Source of the DNA: Moduliflexus sp964602655
GTDB lineage: Bacteria; Moduliflexota; Moduliflexia; Moduliflexales; Moduliflexaceae
Direction of reading: 5' to 3'
Length of the DNA stretch: 64,000 nt
Assembly: GCA_964602655.1 (NCBI GenBank)
Contig: CAZRSF010000010.1
Location: 1 to 64,000, forward strand
Made by a program: the position numbers and the translations under genes. The notes beneath the pieces were generated by a model. The model did no database searches and had not been told where the DNA came from. It was given only the letters and a program-made list of their open reading frames with translations. Shown piece after piece: positions 1 through 6,751 of this stretch (the first letter of the stretch is position 1; each line of letters starts with the position of its first letter).

Positions 1-535
1 GTGCGGACGTTATATTTTGTTAGGATTATTTCTGCTTTGCGTCATTCTGATGATGATACTGGTCTTCAGTTTTGGAATGAGTTGCGTGGTAGTAGCTGTG
101 AGACAATGGATGACACTTCGATCTTCTCAAAGAGTTCTGTTCATAACTGTTCCCATTATGATTATCATGTGGTTTGCAACGAGTATGCGTCCCGTTAACG
201 CAATACGAGATATTGGATTTCGTCATCATATTACTTCTTGCATAGCAGTCAAACAACTTCAAATGTGGGCGGTAAATTCTATCAATAATCATGTTGAGAA
301 CGATCCCGATTTATCTCAGGATGAATGGCCTGATTTTATGCATTGTTTGAATCCGACATCAGCCAGTATGAGAAGAGATTCAAAACATCATGCGAGCTTT
401 ATACGAATTTATTGGGGCGCAAGCTTTGAATCATGGGGAGTCTTGGTTGGAGATGCTTTTTTTACTGCGACGAATCAGGATGACATCACAGTTAAACTGT
501 GGGAGCCAGGTATCTATCAATGGTATTTGTATTAG
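1..535 (+). CDS. Hypothetical membrane protein, 5' end missing
   Basis: The frame is open from the first base of the window, so the true start probably lies upstream; the first internal candidate is a TTG at 17. The visible N-terminal part is very hydrophobic, with two likely membrane segments (roughly residues 1-25 and 40-58 counted from the TTG). A soluble tail of about 110 residues follows, rich in Trp and His and ending in IYQWYLY. I recognise no family. The next gene starts 55 bases later, and the spacer carries a fragment resembling the TTCGAC..CGAACGG palindrome seen near 32811. Function is unknown; the hydrophobic start and clean stop make it a credible gene. Confidence 0.6.
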   Translation, partial: CGRYILLGLFLLCVILMMILVFSFGMSCVVVAVRQWMTLRSSQRVLFITVPIMIIMWFATSMRPVNAIRDIGFRHHITSCIAVKQLQMWAVNSINNHVENDPDLSQDEWPDFMHCLNPTSASMRRDSKHHASFIRIYWGASFESWGVLVGDAFFTATNQDDITVKLWEPGIYQWYLY

Positions 536-590
536 TTCGACAGCCTCACCACGAACGGAAGCTTTCTTATTGGGTATATTCACTTGAAGT

Positions 591-1349
591 ATGAACAACG
601 AGCGCCTTGACGAATTAGCCGAGCAACCGACATTTATTCCTGACATTTACAATTACTGCGACCGGTGGTGCGACCGCTGCCCGTTCACGTCGCGCTGCAT
701 GACGTTTGCGCTGAGTCAGGAGCAATTCGGCGATCTTGAGGCGGTTGATATTCGCAATCAGCATTTCTGGCGAAAATTGTCAGAAGCGTTCCGCCTGACG
801 CGCGAGTTGCTTGAACAGACGCTGAAGTTGTACGGACTCCAACTGACCGAAGACGATCTGAACGTCGCCAAGCAGCAAGAACAGCGCAAACAACGCCGTA
901 TCGAAGCAGAGCAATGCGCTCAGGCGGCGAAACAGTACATTGCGTTGACCGATAATTGGTTCGACTCTGCCCGCCATCTGTTCGAAGAGCGGCAACAGGC
1001 GTCCGATGACATGACGGATATTCAGGAGATGCTCGATATTCTCCAGTGGTACAAGCATCAAATTTACGTCAAAATCATGCGGGCGTTGTCAGGCAAATAT
1101 GATCGCGACATTCTGCCGATGCTTGACGAAAAACCGAAAGATTTCGACGGCTCGGCCAAAGTCGCGCTGATCGGCGTTGACCGTTCGATTGCGGCCTGGA
1201 TGGCGCTGCGCGAATTTTTTTTCGAGCAGAAAGACGACATCATAGACCTTTTAGTTCACCTTGATCGGTTGCGCAAGGCCATCGAGCAGACGTTTCCGAA
1301 TGCCAGAGCGTTTATCCGCCCCGGCTTCGATGAAATCCCGAATGTATGA
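591..1349 (+). CDS. Hypothetical protein with N-terminal Cys cluster
   Basis: A 252-residue soluble protein. Its striking feature is a Cys cluster near residues 23-36 (CDRWCDRCPFTSRC, that is C-x3-C-x2-C-x5-C), which could bind zinc or an iron-sulfur cluster. A long charged helical region (about 90-130, rich in Gln, Arg and Glu) and a helical C-terminal half follow. I recognise no named domain. The stop overlaps the start of the arfB-like gene by four bases (ATGA), so the two are probably translationally coupled. PPK2 follows 12 bases after arfB. The context hints at a link with ribosome rescue or the stress response, but that is inference. The start is the ATG at 591, with only a weak ribosome site upstream. 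Confidence 0.8.
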   Translation: MNNERLDELAEQPTFIPDIYNYCDRWCDRCPFTSRCMTFALSQEQFGDLEAVDIRNQHFWRKLSEAFRLTRELLEQTLKLYGLQLTEDDLNVAKQQEQRKQRRIEAEQCAQAAKQYIALTDNWFDSARHLFEERQQASDDMTDIQEMLDILQWYKHQIYVKIMRALSGKYDRDILPMLDEKPKDFDGSAKVALIGVDRSIAAWMALREFFFEQKDDIIDLLVHLDRLRKAIEQTFPNARAFIRPGFDEIPNV

Positions 1350-1768
1350 TTCCGATTACCGACACGATTTCCATAGATGAACGGCATCTTGAAGAGGTGT
1401 TTATTCATGCCTCCGGGCCGGGCGGGCAGAATGTCAATAAAGTCGCAACCGCCGTGCAACTTCGTTTCGATGTCTCTCATGCGGAATTGCCGGACGATGT
1501 GCGCGAGCGTTTCTGCCGACTGGCAGGCAAACGGCTGTCGTCCGACGGCATCGTCATTATAGAAGCCAAACGTTTTCGCGCGCAGGAACAGAATCGCGAA
1601 GATGCATCGAACAGGTTGATCGCCTTGCTTCAGAAAGCCGCGTTGCCGCCGACACCGCGCCGCAAAACGCGACCGTCGCTTGCCGCAAAGCAAGCGCGAT
1701 TAGACAAGAAGCGTCATCGCAGCAGCATCAAACGACAGAGAAAACCGACAAATCGAGAGGACGAATGA
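1346..1768 (+). CDS. arfB: ArfB-type peptidyl-tRNA hydrolase (ribosome rescue)
   Basis: A 140-residue protein of the ArfB/YaeJ family, which hydrolyses peptidyl-tRNA on ribosomes stalled at truncated messages. The release-factor signature GPGGQNVNK lies at residues 24-32, with GGQ at 26-28; its Gln places the catalytic water. As in known ArfB proteins, the last 35 residues are very basic (many Arg and Lys), fitting the tail that enters the empty mRNA channel. Length matches the family (about 140), far shorter than RF1/RF2, and there is no codon-recognition domain. The ATG overlaps the previous stop by four bases. Assignment is firm from motif, size and basic tail. Confidence 0.93.
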   Translation: MIPITDTISIDERHLEEVFIHASGPGGQNVNKVATAVQLRFDVSHAELPDDVRERFCRLAGKRLSSDGIVIIEAKRFRAQEQNREDASNRLIALLQKAALPPTPRRKTRPSLAAKQARLDKKRHRSSIKRQRKPTNREDE

Positions 1769-1780
1769 CGAGGAAAAAAT

Positions 1781-2770
1781 ATGGAGATATTACAAACTTC
1801 TGCTGAAGAACTGCCGGAAGGAGTTGGCGAGCCGAGCGAATTACCGCATTCGGACGCGACGAATCCTGAATGGATCGCTTTCGAGGGAAGGCAGGTGCGC
1901 CTACAAGACGTGCTGGACGATTATCGCGATGTTCGGCAGCAATACGCCGCGCTGAACAAACGCGCCGAAAAAGCGTTGCGCCGCTATCGCCAGGGGCAGC
2001 AATTGCGTCCGTATCAGGCCGAACTGATTAAGATGCAGAATTATCTTATCCAAAATCAGCGCCGCATGATTATTGTCTGCGAAGGGCGCGATGCCGCCGG
2101 GAAAGGCGGAACGATTCGGCGCGTGACGCGCTATATGAACGAACGCCATTATCGGATCGTCGCGCTTGGCAAGCCGACCGCAGAGCAAGAAACCGAATGG
2201 TATTTTCAAAAGTACGTGCAGCAGTTTCCGCACGGCGGCGAAATCGTGCTGTTCGACCGAAGTTGGTACACGCGGGCGTTGGTCGAACGGGTGTTCGGTT
2301 GGTGTTCGGAAAAGGAATACAAAGATTTTATGCGCGGCGTCGGCGGCTTCGAAAAAGACCTTGTGCGCCAGGGAACGATTCTGATCAAGCTCTATTTCAG
2401 CGTCACCCTGGAAGAACAAGCGCGGCGTTTCAAACGGCGGCAATCCGACCCGCTACGCCAATGGAAATTGAGCCAGGTCGATCTACAGGCGCAAGACCGT
2501 TGGGATGATTTTACCGAGGTCAAATATGACATGTTGCAACGAACGAATACGCCTGTTGCGCCCTGGACGATCATTCGTTCGATTGACAAGCATAAAGCGC
2601 GGTTGAACACGATTAAAGTCATTCTTAATTCTGTGCCGTATGAGCGTTTGGACCCGTCGCTCGATTTCGTGCCGGATTCGAAGATCGTGCTTTCCGGCGC
2701 GCGGGAATTGGAATTCATGGAAGCCGACCGGCTTCGCCACAGTCAAGCGCTGCATTCGCCGCTTGTGTAG
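1781..2770 (+). CDS. ppk2: Polyphosphate kinase 2 family protein
   Basis: A 329-residue PPK2 enzyme, which transfers phosphate between polyphosphate and nucleotides in the cytoplasm. The P-loop-like motif GRDAAGKGG is at residues 102-110 and the Walker B/lid motif LFDRSWYTRALVE at about 157-169; both are diagnostic. An N-terminal extension of about 40 residues precedes the conserved region. The start ATG at 1781 follows GAGGAAAAAAT, a good ribosome site, and lies 12 bases after arfB, suggesting one operon. Whether it favours ADP or GDP, or AMP, cannot be read from the sequence; the single-domain length fits class I or class III. Confidence 0.93.
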   Translation: MEILQTSAEELPEGVGEPSELPHSDATNPEWIAFEGRQVRLQDVLDDYRDVRQQYAALNKRAEKALRRYRQGQQLRPYQAELIKMQNYLIQNQRRMIIVCEGRDAAGKGGTIRRVTRYMNERHYRIVALGKPTAEQETEWYFQKYVQQFPHGGEIVLFDRSWYTRALVERVFGWCSEKEYKDFMRGVGGFEKDLVRQGTILIKLYFSVTLEEQARRFKRRQSDPLRQWKLSQVDLQAQDRWDDFTEVKYDMLQRTNTPVAPWTIIRSIDKHKARLNTIKVILNSVPYERLDPSLDFVPDSKIVLSGARELEFMEADRLRHSQALHSPLV

Positions 2771-2783
2771 GAAGGAGAATCGT

Positions 2784-3293
2784 ATGGAATTTTATGAACT
2801 GATTCGCAAACGATACAGCGTCCGCGCCTATCAATCCACGCCGGTGGAGGACGAAAAACTGCGCCGCATTCTTGAGGCCGCGACGCTCGCCCCGACTGCC
2901 GCCAATCGGCAGAGTTTTCAACTTGTTATCGTCAAGACCGCAGGCAAAGAAGACGCATTGAAAGCGGTCTATCCGAATCCCTGGTTTGCGCAAGCGCCGC
3001 TGGTCATCTGCGCATGCGGTCTGCCTCAGCAGAATTGGGTGCGGCGCGACGGCAAAAATTATGTGGATGTGGACGTGGCGATCATGATGGATCATCTGAT
3101 TTTAGCGGCAACGAACGAAGGTTTGGGTACATGCTGGATCGGCGCGTTTAACGCCGAACCGCTGCGCATGTTATTGAACTTGCCGCTGGATGTCGAGCCG
3201 ATTGCTCTGGCGCCATTAGGATATCCGGCAGATCAGCCCGGCCTGAAACGCCGCAAAGCGGTCAACGAATTTGTGCGATATGAGCAGTGGTAA
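2784..3293 (+). CDS. Nitroreductase family protein
   Basis: A 169-residue FMN-dependent nitroreductase-like oxidoreductase. The N-terminal RKRYSVRAY and the ATLAPTAANRQSFQ stretch are the usual FMN phosphate and ring contacts. The C-terminal GLGTCWIGAF motif is also typical. I chose the ATG at 2784 because AGGAAGGAG sits just upstream and the protein then begins at the conserved MEFYELI. It starts 13 bases after PPK2 and is probably the last gene of that operon, with a palindrome following its stop. It is one of three nitroreductase-fold proteins in the window; the natural substrate cannot be deduced. Confidence 0.9.
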   Translation: MEFYELIRKRYSVRAYQSTPVEDEKLRRILEAATLAPTAANRQSFQLVIVKTAGKEDALKAVYPNPWFAQAPLVICACGLPQQNWVRRDGKNYVDVDVAIMMDHLILAATNEGLGTCWIGAFNAEPLRMLLNLPLDVEPIALAPLGYPADQPGLKRRKAVNEFVRYEQW

Positions 3294-3298
3294 AAATG

Positions 3299-3334
3299 AA
3301 AGCTGTCAGACATCTTGACGGTGTTGACAGCTTT
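3299..3334. terminator. TGTCAGAC-family palindrome between convergent genes
   Basis: The arms AAAGCTGTCA and TGACAGCTTT flank a partly paired loop. It lies six bases after the nitroreductase stop and just before the end of the convergent gene at 3347, so it can end transcripts from both sides. The sequence belongs to the TGTCAGAC..GTCTGACA family found about ten times in this window. There is no strong U-tract. Confidence 0.65.
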
Positions 3335-3346
3335 GATTGGTTTGTT

Positions 3347-3778
3347 TTACCGCCGTTTACTCAGCGGCGGGCGTAGAATTTCCGACCAGATAATCCCTTG
3401 AAGCGCCTGTTTGCCGAGATGTTGGCTCAATAAAGAGGCCGGGGCGGTGGAGGAACCTGATGTTTCGAACGTCGTCATATCGTTCTCGCTAACGTCTAAC
3501 GCCTTCGGAAATTCTTCGTCCACGTCGAGCGCTTTTTCATCTGGCGGAGCGTCAAAAAAAACGTCCGGCAGATCGGGAAGCGGCGGCAGCGCAGGAACGG
3601 ATTGCCTGATTGTTTCTGTTTTCTTTTGCCGTTGTTGGGCAATCCGCAACAAATCTTCCGGTTTCAGACGAATCTGTGTCGGTTTTGCGCCAGGCGTCTG
3701 ATTTTTGGCGGCTGAAGAGACCAACCGTATGATGGCCGCAATGACGTAAAACACAATGATAATCGCTAATTTATCCAT
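3347..3778 (-). CDS. Small single-pass membrane protein, hypothetical
   Basis: A 143-residue protein with one N-terminal membrane segment (about residues 4-22, MDKLAIIIVFYVIAAIIRLV). A long, probably disordered, proline- and acid-rich middle follows. The short C-terminal block QALQGIIWSEILRPPLSKR looks like a conserved linear motif. The topology suggests an inner-membrane anchor with a cytoplasmic tail. It lies downstream of floA on the same strand, after a hairpin, so it may be read through from floA or be separate. I know no function; a role at floA/nfeD membrane domains is only a guess from position. Confidence 0.7.
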   Translation of the reverse strand: MDKLAIIIVFYVIAAIIRLVSSAAKNQTPGAKPTQIRLKPEDLLRIAQQRQKKTETIRQSVPALPPLPDLPDVFFDAPPDEKALDVDEEFPKALDVSENDMTTFETSGSSTAPASLLSQHLGKQALQGIIWSEILRPPLSKRR

Positions 3779-3788
3779 CTCGCCTCAG

Positions 3789-3825
3789 CAATCATCCCGC
3801 TTGTTTCGCGCAAGCGGGATGATTG
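3789..3825 (-). terminator. Perfect 15-bp hairpin after floA
   Basis: The arms CAATCATCCCGCTTG and CAAGCGGGATGATTG are perfectly complementary across a seven-base loop, 15 bases downstream of the floA stop on the minus strand. No U-tract follows, so it may act as an mRNA 3'-end stabiliser or a factor-assisted terminator. Confidence 0.6.
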
Positions 3826-3839
3826 CGTGTATTGCGCAA

Positions 3840-4871
3840 TTATTCCCCTGACGGACGCCGCGACTGTTCGCGCTGCTGCATATCCGCTTTGCCGGAATCC
3901 GAAATAGATTGCCGCATCTCGGTATCTGCCAGCACATTTTTCATGTTATAATACTCCATGACGCCGAGTTTGCCTTCGCGCAATGCCTGAGCGATGGCTT
4001 GCGGCACTTCGGCTTCGGCCTGAATCACTTTCGCTCGCATCGCCTGCGCCTGCGCTTTCATTTCCTGTTCCTGCGCCACCGCCATTGCCCGGCGGCCTTC
4101 GGCTTTGGCCTGCGCGATTTTTTTGTCCGCTTCAGCCTGCGCGGTTTGCAGCTTTGCGCCGATATTGTCTCCCACGTCCACATCGGCAATATCAATCGAA
4201 AGAATTTCGAACGCCGTCCCGCTGTCCAAACCTTTCGACAGTACGGTTTTGGAAATCGAATCCGGGTTTTCCAACACGTTTTTATGGCTTTCCGCCGAAC
4301 CGATCGTGGTGACGATGCCTTCGCCGACACGCGCGATAATCGTGTCTTCCCCTGCGCCGCCGACTAAACGTTCGATTTTCGCCCGCACCGTCACGCGCGC
4401 AAGCGCAGTCAACTGAATGCCGTCTTTGGCGACCGCCGCGATTTTCGGCGTCGTAATAATTTTCGGTTTGACGCTCATCTGCACCGCTTCGAACACGTCG
4501 CGCCCGGCCAAATCAATGGCGGTCGCGTTTTTGAAATCCAATGAAATCCCGGCTTTATCGGCGGAGATCATGGCATTCACGACCTGCGTCACATGGTCTT
4601 CGGCGGCGCGATTTCCCCCGGTGGCAAGGTAATGCGTTTCAAGATCGTTGGTCGTGATTTTCAAGCCCGCTTTTCTGGCAGTGATAAGCTGCCGGACAAT
4701 CAGACGGGGCGGCACGCGGCGCAGCCTCATGCCGATCAGATTGAATAGACCGATATGGACGCCGGAAAAGAGCGCGGTAAACCACAGCCCTAACGGCACG
4801 AACGACAGGAAAATAATAATCCCGATAAAAATCAGGACGGCAAAAATAGCAGCTCCAGCTTGTCCGAACAT
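3840..4871 (-). CDS. floA: Flotillin-like membrane scaffold protein FloA
   Basis: A 343-residue protein of the FloA/YqfA family, which forms functional membrane microdomains. The N-terminus has a hydrophobic hairpin (about residues 7-42). An SPFH-like region follows (about 60-230, with KAGLKITTNDLETHYLATGG), then an Ala/Gln/Glu-rich coiled-coil (about 235-305: AQAEADKKIAQAKAEG, AVAQEQEMKAQAQAMRAK). The start ATG at 4871 is supported by GGAGG eight bases upstream; an upstream in-frame ATG at 4919 lacks such a site. It lies 66 bases downstream of nfeD, the classic nfeD-floA pairing, so the two products probably work together at the membrane. Length is normal for the family. Confidence 0.93.
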   Translation of the reverse strand: MFGQAGAAIFAVLIFIGIIIFLSFVPLGLWFTALFSGVHIGLFNLIGMRLRRVPPRLIVRQLITARKAGLKITTNDLETHYLATGGNRAAEDHVTQVVNAMISADKAGISLDFKNATAIDLAGRDVFEAVQMSVKPKIITTPKIAAVAKDGIQLTALARVTVRAKIERLVGGAGEDTIIARVGEGIVTTIGSAESHKNVLENPDSISKTVLSKGLDSGTAFEILSIDIADVDVGDNIGAKLQTAQAEADKKIAQAKAEGRRAMAVAQEQEMKAQAQAMRAKVIQAEAEVPQAIAQALREGKLGVMEYYNMKNVLADTEMRQSISDSGKADMQQREQSRRPSGE

Positions 4872-4937
4872 AGCGTATTCCTCCGTATTTCGAATAGGTG
4901 TCGCCTGAACGACCGTCATGGCTGTCAGGCATTCGGG

Positions 4938-6278
4938 TTAGTGTTTCTCTTCGACTTCTCGCACGACCATCCGCATCCCTTCGATTTCAATCACCTCCAC
5001 CTGGCGTTCTTTTTCGATAAATTCCCCTTCTGTGACCACGTCATACCGCTTTTCGTTAATCAGCGCCGTTCCCGACGGATGCAGCAGCGTCAGGGTCGTG
5101 CCGATTTGTCCGATCAGGTCTTGTCGCTCGATTTTCTGCGCGACATACCCATCTTCATGATCCTGGCTATTCAGCAAAATCACTTGCTTGCCAACCGATG
5201 TGCGCGGGAAAATTTTGAAAAACACAATCGAGACGATCAAGCTGGCAATTAACGCCGCCATGACCTTCGAAATTGCCATATTCAGGAGATCGCCGAACGT
5301 CAGCAGATCGAAGCGTCCGACAAGCGAGAGGACGAGGCTGGTAAAAATAGCGACGATGCCAAGCACGCCGACCACGCCGAATCCGGGAATAACGAGCAAT
5401 TCGAGCATCAGCAGAATCACGCCGGCGGTAAATAAGATCACCTCTTCCCATCCGGCTAACCGCACGAGAAAATGTCCCCAGAAAAACAGGCTCAGACAGA
5501 TGACGCCAATCGTTCCGGGAAAGCCGAATCCAGGAGTTTTGAACTCGATAAAGACGCCGATGAACCCGAACATCATCAACAACAGGCTGACAGTCGGATT
5601 GGTCAACACGCGCACTAATCGTTCCGCCCAATTCATCTCAATCGCGATGACTTCCGCGCCGCTGAGGCCGAACAGGGCGAGTGTTTCTTCGAGATTGTTC
5701 GCTTTTTGCTCTGCAATCCCGTATTTGATTGCTTCTTCAGTCGTCAGCGTCAGTAATTTGCCTTTTTCGCTGATGCCTTCTATCACAATATCCGGATCAA
5801 CCATCGCTTCGGCAATATCGCCGCGCCGCCCGGTTTTTTCGGCGGTCGCCCGCATTTCGGTGCGGAAATAGGAAAGATATTTTTCATTGACCGGGTTGCC
5901 CTGACCGGTGAGGTCTGATTGAATCGGGGTCGCCGCGCCGATGCTCGCCCCCGGACTCATCACAATATGATTGGTCGAAAAGGCAATTAACGCTCCGGCG
6001 GAGATCGCGCGCTTGTTGATGAACGTAATGGTTTGCGTTTCCGAATTCAACAGCGCATCGCGGATTTGCATCGCCGAATCTACCAGGCCGCCGAGCGTGT
6101 TCATTTCGAAAATCACTGCGTCAGCGTCTTTGGCCTCGCGTAACACACGCTCAATGTATGGAGCCAGGCCGCGATCTATTGTGCCGGAAATTTCGATTTT
6201 ATAGACCTGTTTTGCCAAGAGCGCGGAGGGCGCAGAGAGCAAAAGAATCAGGCACGTTACTGCTGATATTTTTTTCAT
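4938..6278 (-). CDS. nfeD: NfeD-type membrane serine protease
   Basis: A 446-residue long-form NfeD protein. A signal peptide (MKKISAVTCLILLLSAPSAL) is followed by a ClpP-like protease domain (about 25-200). The likely nucleophile Ser lies in KRAISAGALIA and a general-base Lys in the following NEKYLSYF region. Five or so membrane segments follow (about 215-365), then a C-terminal soluble OB-fold NfeD domain. This type cleaves or regulates partners of SPFH proteins, and floA lies directly downstream. I chose the ATG at 6278 because it begins the signal peptide and has AGGA upstream; the longer frame up to 6338 would place a poor leader before it. Confidence 0.92.
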   Translation of the reverse strand: MKKISAVTCLILLLSAPSALLAKQVYKIEISGTIDRGLAPYIERVLREAKDADAVIFEMNTLGGLVDSAMQIRDALLNSETQTITFINKRAISAGALIAFSTNHIVMSPGASIGAATPIQSDLTGQGNPVNEKYLSYFRTEMRATAEKTGRRGDIAEAMVDPDIVIEGISEKGKLLTLTTEEAIKYGIAEQKANNLEETLALFGLSGAEVIAIEMNWAERLVRVLTNPTVSLLLMMFGFIGVFIEFKTPGFGFPGTIGVICLSLFFWGHFLVRLAGWEEVILFTAGVILLMLELLVIPGFGVVGVLGIVAIFTSLVLSLVGRFDLLTFGDLLNMAISKVMAALIASLIVSIVFFKIFPRTSVGKQVILLNSQDHEDGYVAQKIERQDLIGQIGTTLTLLHPSGTALINEKRYDVVTEGEFIEKERQVEVIEIEGMRMVVREVEEKH

Positions 6279-6297
6279 CGTCCTAAAGGAAATCAGG

Positions 6298-6321
6298 AGT
6301 GTAAAAGCACGCTTTGGCACT
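6298..6321. repeat. GGAGTG/CACTCC-family imperfect palindrome
   Basis: AGTGTAAAAGC and GCTTTGGCACT pair with one mismatch across a two-base loop. The sequence resembles the elements at 50713, 54332 and 60691. It sits in the leader of nfeD, about 20 bases before the start codon. Confidence 0.5.
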
Positions 6322-6482
6322 TCTGAAATCGGTGTCAAGACAACAGAATAATGCTGGAATATAAGGAGACTTACAATTCAAGATACGGAAAACGCAAGAT
6401 TCGTCAACATATTATTATATCGGAATGCGGAAATTTTTCGAAAAACGCGAGCGGGCGGGGAATTTTCATCGAGGAATAAAAA

Positions 6483-6517
6483 AAGAGACCAGCGTTTCGA
6501 AAAAATACTGGTCTCTT
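6483..6517 (-). terminator. Intrinsic terminator of rpmB
   Basis: On the minus strand the stem AAGAGACCAG pairs with CTGGTCTCTT and is followed directly by a run of seven T. It begins 16 bases after the rpmB stop, a textbook rho-independent terminator. Confidence 0.88.
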
Positions 6518-6533
6518 AATGTAATGTCCCGGA

Positions 6534-6737
6534 TCAGGCTGATTTCTGTACCGGTTTCTGCACTTTGCCTGACCGCAGGCAGCGGGTGCAAACTTTCATG
6601 TGTTTGACTGCGCCGTTGATAACCGCCCGAACCTGCTGTAGATTCGGATACCAACGCCGTTTGGTCTTATTATTGGCATGGCTGACTTGATTCCCGACTT
6701 GCGGGCCTTTTCCACAAATTTCACAACGTCTCGACAT
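6534..6737 (-). CDS. rpmB: 50S ribosomal protein L28
   Basis: A 67-residue L28. The N-terminal SRRCEICGKGPQVGNQVSHA and the central KTKRRWYPNLQQVR are characteristic. Two CxxC pairs (CEIC near 5-8, CTRC near 50-53) suggest a zinc-binding version. The start ATG at 6737 has a strong GGAGGTGA ribosome site. The gene begins 14 bases after the stop of the metallopeptidase gene and its ribosome site abuts that stop, an odd neighbour for a ribosomal protein gene. A dedicated promoter inside the end of the peptidase gene is likely but I could not identify one. A strong terminator follows. Confidence 0.96.
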   Translation of the reverse strand: MSRRCEICGKGPQVGNQVSHANNKTKRRWYPNLQQVRAVINGAVKHMKVCTRCLRSGKVQKPVQKSA

Positions 6738-6751
6738 ACTTTCACCTCCAT

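Noticed and set aside
1901..2443. Minus-strand open frame of 180 codons inside PPK2
   Set aside because: It is antisense to a clearly conserved enzyme, with no ribosome site.
4872..4932. Longer FloA N-terminus starting at 4919
   Set aside because: The shorter start has a clear GGAGG and gives the hydrophobic hairpin at the usual distance.
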